Positions 17,720 through 27,129 of a DNA stretch of 64,000 bases are shown here, one piece after another (position 1 is the stretch's first letter; the number at the start of each line of letters is the position of its first letter). The position numbers and the translations under genes were made by a program. The DNA comes from Bacteroidetes bacterium B1(2017). GTDB taxonomy: Bacteria; Bacteroidota; Bacteroidia; UKL13-3. Where the stretch lies: positions 248,001 to 312,000 of the forward strand of contig NKJG01000001.1 in the NCBI GenBank assembly GCA_002256395.1. Reading direction: 5' to 3'. Under the pieces are notes generated by a model. The model saw only the letters and a program-made list of their open reading frames with translations. It did no database searches and was not told where the DNA came from.

Positions 17720-19303
17720 TTTAACTTTACCAGTGCTAACTTTCTCTGCTAAAATTAAAGCCTCATAGGCATTTACAACGCCACCTGTTGCACATAATTC
17801 TTTCAAAGTTGTGGTTTCATCGGTTCCAGGTTTTAATACTTCCTCTTCGCAGGGCACCGCACTAATTAAAAGAATTTGTTTGGTTTGAACCGCTGTTAAA
17901 TTTGGGTAGTTTTGGCGAACCAAGGCAGCCACACCAGCCACAACTGGAGATGCCATACTTGTACCACTTTCTTGTTTATAAACACTCCCTGGCATGGTTG
18001 ATTCAATATCTACTCCAGGTGCAAATAAATCAACCTCTCCTTTACCATAATTACTAAAGTCGGCTACCCTACCCTTTTTACCTTTTTGCCATCCTAACGC
18101 GCCCACTTCAATCCAGTTTGGTACGGTGGTTCCATTGTTTAATTTACGCATTGGGTAAAACGGATTCTCAGCCAAATTCTCGCCTTCATTACCTGCGGCA
18201 TGAACAAACAAAACATCTTTACCCATGGCATAAACAATTGCCTCATCCACCGCACTTTTGTTTGGCGAAAGCTTTTTACCAAAACTCATATTTATAACCT
18301 TGGCACCATTATCGGCCGCATATCTAATAGCATTAGCTACATCCTTATCACGCTCATCGCCATTAGGCACCACTTTAAGTGTCATAATTAAGGCGTTATT
18401 ACAAATACCTTTAATACCTTCTTTGTTACTTCTATTTGCTGCAATAATACCTGCCACATGGGTACCATGATCCATATCTGGAATATTCACTTTTGGGCTA
18501 CCATAAAATTTCTCGGTTACATCTTCATAATTATCTCCAACCAAATAACGCGTGTCGGCACCTGTATTCAAATTCACCTCCATCATGGTTTTCATTTGAG
18601 ATTCGGCTTGCTTAAGTTGCTTCATTAAAGGCGAATCGTAAACAGGCCCTTTTTTGGCCATCATAACCAATATCTTTTTAAGCTGCTTATCTTGTTTGGT
18701 ATCAACTTTAATTGCCTTCAACTGTTTTTTAGTTGGATTTTCACTTCCAGTTTTTGCAATCATTTCTTTTAGCTTATCCATTATCATGCTAAATTGAAGG
18801 TATTGTTGTTGGGTGGTTTTGAAGGTTTTTTCTTGCAAAGCAAGGGCATCAAAAAACAAATCCTTTTCAGCATTCGATTTAAATACCGGTGTATCACCAG
18901 GCTTCAAACCCTTTTGGTAGTATGAACCTAAAATGCGGCTATACTCATAGGTATCGGCATTTACAGTGCCTTTTGAACTGCCTATAAAACACCAGCCATA
19001 CACATCATCTACATACCCGTTTTTATCATCATCAACTTGGTTACCGGCAACTTCTTTTGGGTTAATCCATAGGTTCGCTTTTAAATCTTCGTGGTCTATA
19101 TCGGTTCCAGCATCAATTACAGCTACAATAACTTTGTTTGTATTTTTATCCAGAGAAAGCTCCTTATATGCTTTTTCGGTACTTACTCCCCATACTTTAT
19201 CTGCTTTAAAATCAAGGTTGAACCAATTGGCTGGGGCGTGTTTTTGTGCAAAAGCCTGGCCCAAGCAAAGTGCACTAATAAGTAGAATGCGAAATAATTT
19301 CAT
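17711..19303 (-). CDS. S8 family serine peptidase (subtilase), 530 aa
   Basis: An exported subtilisin-like protease. A signal peptide (MKLFRILLISALCLGQAFA) is followed by the peptidase domain with Asp64 (VIDAGTDIDHEDL), His279 (DMDHGTHVAGIIA) and Ser449 (SGTSMASPVVAG). The Asp and His are 215 residues apart because of a large lysine-rich helical insertion, far more than in subtilisin. No C-terminal type IX secretion domain is visible; the protein ends STGKVKLP soon after the catalytic domain. The start at 19303 gives a clean signal peptide. An upstream in-frame start at 19327 adds eight polar residues. Confidence 0.9.
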   Translation of the reverse strand: MKLFRILLISALCLGQAFAQKHAPANWFNLDFKADKVWGVSTEKAYKELSLDKNTNKVIVAVIDAGTDIDHEDLKANLWINPKEVAGNQVDDDKNGYVDDVYGWCFIGSSKGTVNADTYEYSRILGSYYQKGLKPGDTPVFKSNAEKDLFFDALALQEKTFKTTQQQYLQFSMIMDKLKEMIAKTGSENPTKKQLKAIKVDTKQDKQLKKILVMMAKKGPVYDSPLMKQLKQAESQMKTMMEVNLNTGADTRYLVGDNYEDVTEKFYGSPKVNIPDMDHGTHVAGIIAANRSNKEGIKGICNNALIMTLKVVPNGDERDKDVANAIRYAADNGAKVINMSFGKKLSPNKSAVDEAIVYAMGKDVLFVHAAGNEGENLAENPFYPMRKLNNGTTVPNWIEVGALGWQKGKKGRVADFSNYGKGEVDLFAPGVDIESTMPGSVYKQESGTSMASPVVAGVAALVRQNYPNLTAVQTKQILLISAVPCEEEVLKPGTDETTTLKELCATGGVVNAYEALILAEKVSTGKVKLP

Positions 19304-19314
19304 TTTTGAATTAA

Positions 19315-19345
19315 TTTGATGGAGCAATTATATTGGCTATTTTTG
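19315..19345 (+). promoter_or_regulatory. Bacteroidota promoter for symporter pair
   Basis: TTTG (19315-19318), a 19-base spacer and TATTTTTG (19338-19345) match the Bacteroidota -33/-7 consensus in both elements and in spacing. Transcription would start near 19352, leaving a leader of under 20 bases before the 43-codon gene at 19370. The element overlaps the region upstream of the divergent subtilase gene. Confidence 0.65.
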
Positions 19346-19369
19346 GCATTACCTCAAACAAATTTTTGA

Positions 19370-19501
19370 ATGGTTCAAAACAATGATTCACTGGCAACAG
19401 AGCAAACAACTAAAGGGTTTAAGAAACTCTATTGGTTAGCTATTGGGTTCTTGCTGATCCAACTAATTTTTTACTACCTACTAACGGTGTACTTGGCATG
19501 A
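19370..19501 (+). CDS. Small membrane protein coupled to symporter, 43 aa
   Basis: A 43-codon frame starting at ATG 19370. The product has a polar start (MVQNNDSLATEQTTKGFKK) and then one long hydrophobic helix (LYWLAIGFLLIQLIFYYLL, about residues 20-42). Its TGA (19499-19501) overlaps the ATG of the sodium/solute symporter (19498-19500) as ATGA, the arrangement of translationally coupled genes. A good promoter lies just upstream. Small accessory subunits are known for some solute:sodium symporters, but the ones I know are longer and two-helix. The role here is therefore an inference from coupling, not homology. Confidence 0.65.
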   Translation: MVQNNDSLATEQTTKGFKKLYWLAIGFLLIQLIFYYLLTVYLA

Positions 19502-21198
19502 GCACATTAGATTGGATAGTTTTACTTATTTCTTTGCTAAGCATTGCTGGGTATGGCATGTATAAAAGTAGAGGCTCAACCAATATTGAAAGCTATTTAA
19601 AAGGCGACCATAGCATTCCTTGGTATATGGTAGGTTTATCTATAATGGCCACCCAAGCCAGTGCCATTACTTTTCTTTCGGCACCTGGCCAGGCCTATAC
19701 AGATGGTATGCGCTTTGTTCAATATTATTTTGGACTTCCAATTGCTATGGTGGTTTTGTGTATATTCTTTTTACCTATTTACCATCGCTTAAATATTTAC
19801 ACCGCCTACGAATTTTTAGAAAGTCGCTTCGACCAAAAAACAAGGGTGTTTACTTCGCTATTATTTTTGACCCAAAGAGGATTGGCATCGGGCCTTACCT
19901 TGTATGCACCTAGTTTAATTCTTTCGGCCTTGTTGGGTTGGAATATTTATTATACGAATTTATTTATTGGAAGCATTGTTATTACCTACACCGTTTTCGG
20001 TGGCTCAAAAGCCGTAAGCTACACGCATTTGCAACAAATGACCATCATTTTTATTGGGATGTTTTTAGCAGGGTTTATGATTGTAAAAATGTTGCCCGAC
20101 GATATTGGTTTTACCGATGCTATAAAAATTGGCGGCAAACTTGGCAAGATGAATGTAATTGATACCCACTTCGACCTAAACAATAAATACAATATTTGGA
20201 GCGGTTTAATTGGCGGTTTTTTCTTAGCCCTCTCCTACTTTGGAACAGATCAATCTCAAGTATCGCGCTATATTTCGGCCAAAGACTTACGCCAAAGCAG
20301 ATTAGGATTAATAATGAATGGCATCATAAAAGTGCCAATGCAATTTTTTATTTTATTAATTGGTGTTTTACTATTTGTTTTTTATCAGTTTAAACCAGCA
20401 CCTATTTTCTTTAACAATACCGAAACAAGTAAATTAGAAAACAGTATTTACAAAGGAGAATGGGATCAAATTAAAACAGAAAGCAATGTGCTTTTTGAGC
20501 AACGTAAACAATACGCACTTGCCCTGAACCAAAGTATTAAAACAAACAACGAAGCTCAAATTGAATTAAACGCAGAAGCACTCAAACAAAACCAAAAACA
20601 AGTAACTGTGTTACGTGAGCGAAGCACAAAGCTTATGGTAAAAAATGATCCTAAGGCAGAAACAAACGACACCAATTATATCTTCTTGCGATATGTAATT
20701 GATTATTTACCACACGGCCTAATTGGACTCTTAATAGCGGTAATTTTTGCTGCTTCTATGCAAAGTAAATCGGCCGAACTTAACTCTTTAGCATCATGTA
20801 CCATTATAGATATTTACAAACGTAGTTTTAAAAAAGAAGCCAGCGATGCACATTACCTTAAAGCATCAAAAATTACCACTGCACTATGGGGATGTTACGC
20901 CATATTTGTGGCCATGTTTGCCAATAAATTAGGCAGTTTAATTGAGGCTGTAAATGTATTAGGTTCGCTCTTTTACGGAACCATTTTAGGCATATTCTTA
21001 GTGGCTTTTTTCTTTAAAAAACTAGTAGGTAGCTCTACCTTCTATGCTGCCGTTTTAGCCGAGCTAATAGTATTAGGGCTCTACTTCTTTTCAGATATAA
21101 GTTTCCTTTGGTTCAACCTAGTTGGCAGTGCATTAGTAATTCTATTTAGCTTTCTAATCCAAATGTTTACTCCAAAAAAAGCGGCAATATCTTTATAA
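19498..21198 (+). CDS. Sodium/solute symporter (SSS family), 566 aa
   Basis: An inner-membrane sodium-coupled transporter of the SSS (LeuT-fold) family. The product begins MSTLDWIVLLISLLSIAGYGMY and shows the family sections QASAITFLSAPGQAYTDGMRF, GGSKAVSYTHLQQM and ALSYFGTDQSQVSRYISAKDL. A long polar loop (about residues 315-390, rich in Asn, Gln, Lys and Glu) splits the hydrophobic core, an insertion also seen in Bacteroidota members. The substrate (sugar, amino acid or organic acid) cannot be told. The start at 19498 is fixed by the ATGA overlap with the 43-residue membrane protein; an in-frame start at 19432 would lie inside that gene. Confidence 0.88.
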   Translation: MSTLDWIVLLISLLSIAGYGMYKSRGSTNIESYLKGDHSIPWYMVGLSIMATQASAITFLSAPGQAYTDGMRFVQYYFGLPIAMVVLCIFFLPIYHRLNIYTAYEFLESRFDQKTRVFTSLLFLTQRGLASGLTLYAPSLILSALLGWNIYYTNLFIGSIVITYTVFGGSKAVSYTHLQQMTIIFIGMFLAGFMIVKMLPDDIGFTDAIKIGGKLGKMNVIDTHFDLNNKYNIWSGLIGGFFLALSYFGTDQSQVSRYISAKDLRQSRLGLIMNGIIKVPMQFFILLIGVLLFVFYQFKPAPIFFNNTETSKLENSIYKGEWDQIKTESNVLFEQRKQYALALNQSIKTNNEAQIELNAEALKQNQKQVTVLRERSTKLMVKNDPKAETNDTNYIFLRYVIDYLPHGLIGLLIAVIFAASMQSKSAELNSLASCTIIDIYKRSFKKEASDAHYLKASKITTALWGCYAIFVAMFANKLGSLIEAVNVLGSLFYGTILGIFLVAFFFKKLVGSSTFYAAVLAELIVLGLYFFSDISFLWFNLVGSALVILFSFLIQMFTPKKAAISL

Positions 21199-21277
21199 GA
21201 TGAATAGAAAATCGCACATTCCATTGTGCATTTTTATGTCATTTTTGCACATCCTAATGTTCAAATTAGGTCTGCTC

Positions 21278-21670
21278 TTACTTCAAACGCTCCAAAACTC
21301 CCTTGCGTTTTACAATGTTTTTATAATCCCATTGTATTTGCTCTGCCTTTAGCAGCCAACGTTTTAAATCTTCAATAAACACATCGTCTAGGGATGCATA
21401 AATCTTCTCTGCCGCCTTAAATTTTCCTGTAGCAAGCAAATTAGACTCCTCAAAGGTTTGGCCGCTCCAAAATAATAATTGCACCCCCTTGTTCTTTAAA
21501 ACGCTATAACCAACAATAGGATTTTCATTTAAAAACCAAACAGGATGTCCATGCCAAACTTTGCTCTCTGCATTAGGTAAGGCGCTCTCAATTTCACCCA
21601 AAATTAAGTCACATATTTCTTTTGAAGTAGCGTTTAGTGCAGTATTATACTCTTGTATTTCCTTATTCAT
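21278..21670 (-). CDS. DUF1801 domain protein, 130 aa
   Basis: A small cytoplasmic protein of the DUF1801 (YdhG-like) family. The signature is ESKVWHGHPVWFLNENPIVGYSVLKNKGVQLLFWSG, with the conserved aromatic/glycine pocket, followed by the helix LKRWLLKAEQIQWDYKNI. Members have been suggested to act in iron handling or as small-molecule-binding proteins, but no activity is established. It lies 33 bases downstream of the secreted-protein gene on the same strand. Confidence 0.8.
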   Translation of the reverse strand: MNKEIQEYNTALNATSKEICDLILGEIESALPNAESKVWHGHPVWFLNENPIVGYSVLKNKGVQLLFWSGQTFEESNLLATGKFKAAEKIYASLDDVFIEDLKRWLLKAEQIQWDYKNIVKRKGVLERLK

Positions 21671-21703
21671 TTAGTTTTAGTTTATAGGTATTCACAAAAT
21701 ATA

Positions 21704-22144
21704 TTAAGTTACTATTCTAGCTACATAGCTCAGTGTATACCTATAACTTTTTAAGCCATCTGTTAGGATAAAAGTTTCCTTTACTTGCATGCCACGTTCC
21801 TGACCGTTATACATAATATATTCTGTAGTTCGCTTATCGCGTTTTTCACCAGAATTTAAAAAATATACGGCCTTTAGTTTAATTGAACCTGCTTTAACAG
21901 AACTTCTCTTAGTGTTATAAGCTACTATTCTAAAATCGGCTTTAATGGTAAGGCTAGGATCAGTAAACAACACATTATTATTCTCACGTTCTCCTTTATT
22001 CAAATCAACATAAAAAGAATCTGTAACAGCCGACGACCATCCATCGCCCTCCACATTAATTTTTGATATAATAACCCTTGCCTGGTTTTGGGCAATAACA
22101 AAAACAGGGAAACAAAAGCAAATAAATACTAGTAATTTTTTCAT
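21704..22144 (-). CDS. Hypothetical secreted protein, 146 aa
   Basis: I do not recognise the family. The N-terminus (MKKLLVFICFCFPVFVIAQ) is a signal peptide. The mature part reads as a beta-sandwich with regular strands (QARVIISKINVEGDGWS, LTIKADFRIVAYNTKR, SIKLKAVYFLNSGEKR), suggesting a periplasmic strand-rich domain. It is divergent from the gene at 22188. Function unknown. Confidence 0.65.
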   Translation of the reverse strand: MKKLLVFICFCFPVFVIAQNQARVIISKINVEGDGWSSAVTDSFYVDLNKGERENNNVLFTDPSLTIKADFRIVAYNTKRSSVKAGSIKLKAVYFLNSGEKRDKRTTEYIMYNGQERGMQVKETFILTDGLKSYRYTLSYVARIVT

Positions 22145-22187
22145 AGTAATTAGGTAATTTCGACCTACTCAAAATTAATAATTTATC

Positions 22188-22595
22188 ATGAAAAACAATT
22201 TTATTTATCTCCTTACGGGTATGTTTTTTACCTTAGGACTAGTTGCCATTTGGGCATTTAAACCCAACGAAAAAAATAGCGAAGGCTATGAATACAAACA
22301 GTTCTCAACCATCGAATCAATTATACCAGGAGGTGCGGGAAGGAGTAGAATTTTATCTACCGATGCAAGCGGAACCATGGTAGAAAAAGACCTTCTAAAC
22401 TTCTATAGTTTGGTAGGAATTAACTTTGGAAATATCTCTAACAATGATAAAATTATTGTCGATAAAATTAATGAATATGCCACTTCTGGATGGGACCTAT
22501 ACCAAGTAACAACAGGTAGTAGCACAAACCAAAGCAACGGCAGTACTTCAGGTGGAATTTTTATCACTAGATATCTATTTAGAAAGGCTAAATAA
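22188..22595 (+). CDS. Hypothetical DUF4177-like anchored protein, 135 aa
   Basis: The N-terminus is a membrane anchor (NNFIYLLTGMFFTLGLVAIWAF). The soluble part has the pattern YEYKQFSTIES at its start and INEYATSGWDLYQVTTG in its middle, followed by ITRYLFRKAK. This resembles the DUF4177 theme of a Y-E-Y-K strand, a helix with an L/I-N-x-x-A-x-x-G-W motif, and a final strand. A serine/glycine loop (SSTNQSNGSTSGG) separates the last strand. A TAATTTCG at 22155-22162 could be its -7 element. The domain assignment is tentative. Confidence 0.55.
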   Translation: MKNNFIYLLTGMFFTLGLVAIWAFKPNEKNSEGYEYKQFSTIESIIPGGAGRSRILSTDASGTMVEKDLLNFYSLVGINFGNISNNDKIIVDKINEYATSGWDLYQVTTGSSTNQSNGSTSGGIFITRYLFRKAK

Positions 22596-22616
22596 GTCCA
22601 GAATAAAATTATGGAT

Positions 22617-22660
22617 AAGGTGTATTAGTATGCAGAAAAGCAGAAAATACACCTTTTTTT
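22617..22660 (+). terminator. Intrinsic terminator
   Basis: AAGGTGTATT (22617-22626) and AATACACCTT (22646-22655) pair perfectly over 10 bases around a 19-base loop and run into a T tract ending at about 22660. It closes the transcript of the DUF4177-like gene and separates it from the cysteine-synthase-like gene. Confidence 0.7.
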
Positions 22661-22759
22661 ATTTGACTCCTATCGAAAAAAATTTACCCTTTCAAGCATG
22701 ACAAAAGTCAAAGTTTTAGAAAAAACTTGACTCTATCTTGCTTCCTCAAGCTAACCTGT

Positions 22760-23776
22760 ATGAAAAACAAAAAAGCATTGGCCCTTAAAGGCCTAATTGG
22801 AAATACCCCTATGCTCGAAATTCATTTCAAGTATAAAGGACATCCCCGAAAAATTTTCGCAAAAGCTGAAAGCTTAAACATGACTGGCAGTATAAAAGAC
22901 CGCATGGCCTATCATATTTTAAGCAGAGCTTACGAAAAGGGAACCCTTGAACCTGGCATGCCAATTTTTGAAGCCACAAGTGGAAATACAGGAATCTCTG
23001 TCGCTGCAATTGGCAAGGCTTTAGGGCATGAAGTAAATATTTTTATGCCCGATTGGATGAGTGAAGAAAGAAAAAATATTATCAAAAGTTTAGGGGCAAA
23101 AATAACCTTGGTTAGCAAAGAAGAAGGTGGATTTTTAGGTAGTATTAAACTTGCAAATGAAGCAGCAGCTAAATGCAATGGGTTTGTTTCTTCCCAGTTT
23201 TCAAATGAAGATAATACACAAGCGCATTACATTACTACTGGACCAGAAATTTGGTGGCAAATGCAATCTATTTACCTCAAGCCAGATATTTTTGTAGCAG
23301 GAGTTGGTTCGGGTGGAACCATAATGGGTGTAAACCAATTTTTAAAAACAATGAACCCAGATGCTATTGTTTGTCCGCTTGAACCGGCCAATTCTCCAAC
23401 CCTAACCACCGGCCATAAAGTAGGTAAACATCGCATACAAGGAATATCTGATGAGTTTATTCCTGCAATTGTTAACCTTCAAGAACTCGATGAAATTATT
23501 GCAGTGGATGATGGCGATGCAATTATAATGGCTCAAAAACTTGCCTCACAATTAGGCTTAGGAGTAGGCATTTCATCAGGTGCAAATTTTATTGGCGCCT
23601 TAATGTTGCAAATAAAATATGGACTAGCCAACTCGGTGGTTACCATCTTTTGCGATAGCAACAAAAAATACCTTAGTACCGATTTGTTAAAAGAAGAACC
23701 TATTAAAGAAGGATTCTATTCTAGCGATGTTGAATTTACAGAAGTAATAGTGCACAAACGCGCCTTTGCTAATTAG
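22760..23776 (+). CDS. Cysteine synthase-like PLP enzyme, 338 aa
   Basis: A fold-type II PLP enzyme of the cysteine synthase/cystathionine beta-synthase family. The PLP lysine is Lys46 in [10 protein letters not shown]. The substrate loop is [13 protein letters not shown], the phosphate loop [11 protein letters not shown], and the closing motifs [12 protein letters not shown] and [10 protein letters not shown] correspond to CysK HKIQGIG and DSGERYLST. It could make cysteine from O-acetylserine, or use a related nucleophile such as sulfite. No CBS domain is attached. The ATG at 22760 is preferred over an in-frame TTG further up. A ComB phosphatase gene lies two genes away. Confidence 0.88.
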   Translation: MKNKKALALKGLIGNTPMLEIHFKYKGHPRKIFAKAESLNMTGSIKDRMAYHILSRAYEKGTLEPGMPIFEATSGNTGISVAAIGKALGHEVNIFMPDWMSEERKNIIKSLGAKITLVSKEEGGFLGSIKLANEAAAKCNGFVSSQFSNEDNTQAHYITTGPEIWWQMQSIYLKPDIFVAGVGSGGTIMGVNQFLKTMNPDAIVCPLEPANSPTLTTGHKVGKHRIQGISDEFIPAIVNLQELDEIIAVDDGDAIIMAQKLASQLGLGVGISSGANFIGALMLQIKYGLANSVVTIFCDSNKKYLSTDLLKEEPIKEGFYSSDVEFTEVIVHKRAFAN

Positions 23777-23794
23777 GCAAAGGCCGTAAATAAT

Positions 23795-25204
23795 TTATTT
23801 TTCCTCTAGCGAATAAAGCGTAAGAATACTGGTTCTACTTGTCCAATTATTAAAATTAAAATGATTGGTAACAAACTCTGGCCACGATTGCTTTATTTTT
23901 CTAAGTTTATAGGCTCCAATTTCTTTGCCATCTTCATTGCACGAATAACTAATCCACACGGCTGGTACCTCTATCGAGTTGGGACTGATTGAATCTTGGG
24001 AAAATTCTTTAGGAAATTTTCTACCATAAAAATTATTCCTTAAGGCATAATCGTTATAGGGATTATTTTCATCTTTATAAAACAAGGTAAACTCATTTGG
24101 TTCATACACTTGCTCAAGGTATTTTAAAATAGCCATTTCCTGCGAGGCAGGTAAAAAACTGGCAGGCCAAAGTAAAATAAAATTGGCGCAAAGCATTATA
24201 AATAAAGCCACTTTTTGAACTTGCTTTGGCCTAATATCTTGAATAGCAAACCAAACAAAATAGGGAATCAATGGAACGATAGGCAACATAAAACGCGCCT
24301 CTTTGTGCGCCACCAACATATGCCCTATTAAGAAGAACCAAACACTCAAGGTGAGTATATCTTTTGGCCTTTTAAAAGTATAGTAACAAAAAGATAAAAG
24401 CACAAATAACCCTGGTAGCCAAAACCCTTCCTTTAGCAATTTTAGGAAATAAGCATACCAAGGATCAACGCCGTAATTACTTGCCTTATTTAAAACTATA
24501 TTTTGATAAAAATAATTGAAAGGAGCACATACCCAATTTCCATAAAATAATCTATCGAGCAGGGTACTGCCAATAAAGACACTAAAAAAACCGAGCAAAA
24601 TCATCCCAATTTCTTTCATCTTAAATCCTCTATTTAACAAATACCATACACCCAATCCAATTAACGCAAAGGCCATTTGATATCTAAATGCAAAGGTTAA
24701 ACCTGCTAATAAACCCAAAACTAAAAAGTCTTTAGAACCTTTTAACTCCCTAGATTTGGCAATCATTAAAACAAAAAAAGGCACTGCCATACCCTCCGAA
24801 GAATACCTTGCGCCAATATAGGGTGTAAGGCAAAAGAATAACATAAAAAACAATAAGTAGGTAGAACCTAATTCACTGTCCTTTTTAACAAAAATGTTTA
24901 TCGAATAAAATAAAAGTCCAGCACTTACCAGGCGAAAACAAAATGCCTGAAAAAACGGATCCGAGAAACCTATTCCATCCAAAAATTTAATACCTAAAAA
25001 AGTTAGTAATGGCTGAATGGCAGGCCGCATTTGGGTTACAAATTCCCAAGCCATAGCCATGGAAGTGTTTAAGCCAGCGAAATATCTGGCAAATTCAAAA
25101 ATTTGGTAATGCTCATCGCCATGTCTAAATCCTAGGCTGAACCAACAGGTAATCGCAAATAATACGGCTGAACCAATTTGAATTTTCTTTGTATTAGTTA
25201 GCAT
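23795..25204 (-). CDS. GT22-like mannosyltransferase (PIG-B/ALG9 type), 469 aa
   Basis: A polytopic inner-membrane glycosyltransferase. The first extracytoplasmic loop carries GFRHGDEHYQIFEFARYF, matching the HPDE-x-x-x-x-x-E motif of the GT22 family, and about ten hydrophobic helices follow. Members use a polyprenyl-linked sugar donor on the periplasmic side. Here it could add mannose or another sugar to an envelope glycan or lipid. The acceptor is unknown. The C-terminal 110 residues are soluble. It lies 12 bases after comB on the same strand, so the two are probably co-transcribed. Confidence 0.75.
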   Translation of the reverse strand: MLTNTKKIQIGSAVLFAITCWFSLGFRHGDEHYQIFEFARYFAGLNTSMAMAWEFVTQMRPAIQPLLTFLGIKFLDGIGFSDPFFQAFCFRLVSAGLLFYSINIFVKKDSELGSTYLLFFMLFFCLTPYIGARYSSEGMAVPFFVLMIAKSRELKGSKDFLVLGLLAGLTFAFRYQMAFALIGLGVWYLLNRGFKMKEIGMILLGFFSVFIGSTLLDRLFYGNWVCAPFNYFYQNIVLNKASNYGVDPWYAYFLKLLKEGFWLPGLFVLLSFCYYTFKRPKDILTLSVWFFLIGHMLVAHKEARFMLPIVPLIPYFVWFAIQDIRPKQVQKVALFIMLCANFILLWPASFLPASQEMAILKYLEQVYEPNEFTLFYKDENNPYNDYALRNNFYGRKFPKEFSQDSISPNSIEVPAVWISYSCNEDGKEIGAYKLRKIKQSWPEFVTNHFNFNNWTSRTSILTLYSLEEK

Positions 25205-25216
25205 CTAAGACAACAA

Positions 25217-25930
25217 TTATTCGCAAACTAAAAACTCTCCCTCCATAAAAGGAACTACAGGATAGGCATCTGTTTGCAAGCAAAACTTCACATCATCTGT
25301 TTGCAAATGCAGCAAACTAAATCTATTTGCATGTGAACTTCTTCTTACCAATGCCTCCAAATTATCTTGATGTTGAACAAACAAACTATGCGAAGAAATG
25401 GCTGCATCATCAGAAATTTCAAAGTCAGAACCTAAGGCCTCAATAACGGCCCCTGCAAATAAGGTATCCTCTAAATTGTATTTATCTTTCCATCCAGAAC
25501 AAAGCAGTACTAAGTCTTTTTGGCTATCCTTAATCTTACTACACAAAGCACTTAGGTTCAAGAAGGAACCAATAAGAATGCTATGTGGTTCCATGGCCTT
25601 TGCCATTTTTATAGCTTTGGTACCATTCGTGGTTGTAAAAGCAATATTTCTATCCGCTAAAATTGGGTTTTCATATTCAAAAGGCGAATTACCCATATCA
25701 AAACCTTCCACCCTAACAGCGTTGCGTTCGGCCGCTATAATAAAATCAAACTCCTTAAACATTCTACATTCATCGGGATTTGCAACCGGAAGGATTTTTT
25801 TAACACCTGTTTTAAACGCAACACACATAGTGCTGGTGGCTCTTAGAATATCTATGACCACAACAACTTTATCCTTTAATTCATACAAAGGCAATAATGC
25901 AGGTGTATGTATTACCTCAATTTTATTCAT
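25217..25930 (-). CDS. comB: 2-phosphosulfolactate phosphatase family protein, 237 aa
   Basis: A ComB-family phosphatase. The signature segments are VVVIDILRATSTMCVAF, NIAFTTTNGTKAIKMA and LLCSGWKDKYNLEDTLFAGAV. In methanogens ComB removes phosphate from 2-phosphosulfolactate in coenzyme M synthesis; bacterial members are widespread but mostly untested. ComA and ComC homologues were not seen here. It is followed by a GT22-like gene and preceded by gcvT, from which it is separated by a terminator. A sulfonate role, such as in sulfonolipid metabolism, is possible but unproven. Confidence 0.88.
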   Translation of the reverse strand: MNKIEVIHTPALLPLYELKDKVVVVIDILRATSTMCVAFKTGVKKILPVANPDECRMFKEFDFIIAAERNAVRVEGFDMGNSPFEYENPILADRNIAFTTTNGTKAIKMAKAMEPHSILIGSFLNLSALCSKIKDSQKDLVLLCSGWKDKYNLEDTLFAGAVIEALGSDFEISDDAAISSHSLFVQHQDNLEALVRRSSHANRFSLLHLQTDDVKFCLQTDAYPVVPFMEGEFLVCE

Positions 25931-25945
25931 GATTAGTTTTAAAAC

Positions 25946-25983
25946 AAAACAACAAAGAAACTATCACGTTCCTTTGTTGTTTT
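25946..25983 (-). terminator. Intrinsic terminator after gcvT
   Basis: AAAACAACAAAG (25946-25957) and CTTTGTTGTTTT (25972-25983) form a perfect 12-base stem with a 14-base loop. Read on the minus strand it follows the gcvT stop codon by 13 bases and leads into a T-rich stretch. It separates gcvT from the comB transcript. Confidence 0.75.
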
Positions 25984-25996
25984 GATACGCTTTTGC

Positions 25997-27073
25997 CTAT
26001 AAGAAAGGCATTTTTACCACTTTAGCTTTAATTGCTTTATCGCGTATTTCAATAAATATTTCTGTATCTAATTTGCTATTAGCAGTTGTTACATACCCCA
26101 TACCAATTCCTTTGTTTAACGAAGGCGATTGGGTTCCAGAAGTAACCTCTCCAATAACATTTCCAGCTGCATCTTTAATGGCATAATGCTGACGAGGAAT
26201 TCCTCTATCAATCATTTCAAAACCAACTAATTTTTTTGTAGCACCATTGTCTTTTATAGCTTTATGATACTCATGGTTGATGAATGGTTTAGTAAATTTA
26301 GTAATCCAACCTAAACCTGCTTCAATTGGCGAAGTTTCATCGTTGATATCATGGCCGTATAAACAAAATCCTTTTTCTAAACGTAAGGTATCACGGGCTC
26401 CTAAACCAACAGGTTGTATGTTAAACTCAGCACCTGCTTCAAATACAGAATCCCACATTTTACGTGCATCTGCATTATTGCAATACAACTCAAAACCACC
26501 TGCACCGGTGTATCCAGTATTTGAAATGATAACATTTGAAATGCCAGCCATGGTACCAACAGTAAAGGTATAGTATTCCATTTTCGACAAATCAACTTCT
26601 GTTAATTTTTGTAAAGCTTTTATTGCGTTCGGACCTTGAACCGCTAACAAACTCATGCCATCACTTAAGTTAAGCATCTCTACTCCAAACGTATTGTGTT
26701 GACTGATCCAATTCCAATCTTTTTCAATATTACTTGCGTTTACAACCAAATAATACTCTGTAGCAGTATGACGGTAAACTAATAAATCATCTACAATACC
26801 CCCTGTTGCGTTTGGCAAGCAAGAATATTGAACTTTACCATCTGTTAATTTACTTGCATCATTAGAAGTAACCAACTGAATTAAATCAAGTGCTTTTTCG
26901 CCCTTTAATCTGAACTCACCCATATGACTTACATCAAAAACACCCACTGAATTTCTAACAGCTAAATGCTCTTGGATAAGGTTCGTGTATAAAACAGGCA
27001 TGTTATATCCTGCAAATTCAATCATCTTTGCTCCTAAAGAAGCATGTAGGTCGTTGAGTTCTACGTATTTCAT
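25997..27073 (-). CDS. gcvT: Glycine cleavage system T protein (aminomethyltransferase), 358 aa
   Basis: Transfers the methylene group from aminomethyl-H-protein to tetrahydrofolate. The folate-binding opening [32 protein letters not shown] is present, with the catalytic-region Asp in the [11 protein letters not shown] segment. The C-terminal barrel has [15 protein letters not shown] and [20 protein letters not shown]. At 358 residues the length is standard. The other glycine-cleavage genes are not in this window. It is closed by the terminator at 25946-25983. Confidence 0.95.
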   Translation of the reverse strand: MKYVELNDLHASLGAKMIEFAGYNMPVLYTNLIQEHLAVRNSVGVFDVSHMGEFRLKGEKALDLIQLVTSNDASKLTDGKVQYSCLPNATGGIVDDLLVYRHTATEYYLVVNASNIEKDWNWISQHNTFGVEMLNLSDGMSLLAVQGPNAIKALQKLTEVDLSKMEYYTFTVGTMAGISNVIISNTGYTGAGGFELYCNNADARKMWDSVFEAGAEFNIQPVGLGARDTLRLEKGFCLYGHDINDETSPIEAGLGWITKFTKPFINHEYHKAIKDNGATKKLVGFEMIDRGIPRQHYAIKDAAGNVIGEVTSGTQSPSLNKGIGMGYVTTANSKLDTEIFIEIRDKAIKAKVVKMPFL

Positions 27074-27129
27074 GATGTATAATTGGTTTTTATTTGAGGC
27101 TTCGAATTAAACCATTTTTTTTGGTAATT

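Noticed and set aside
19370..19501. Identity of the 43-residue protein with the known SSS small subunit (DUF4212)
   Set aside because: The known subunit is longer and has two helices; only the position is similar.
21214..21233. Hairpin after the sodium/solute symporter gene (GCACA...TGTGC then T's)
   Set aside because: The stem is only 5 bases, too weak to call as a terminator.
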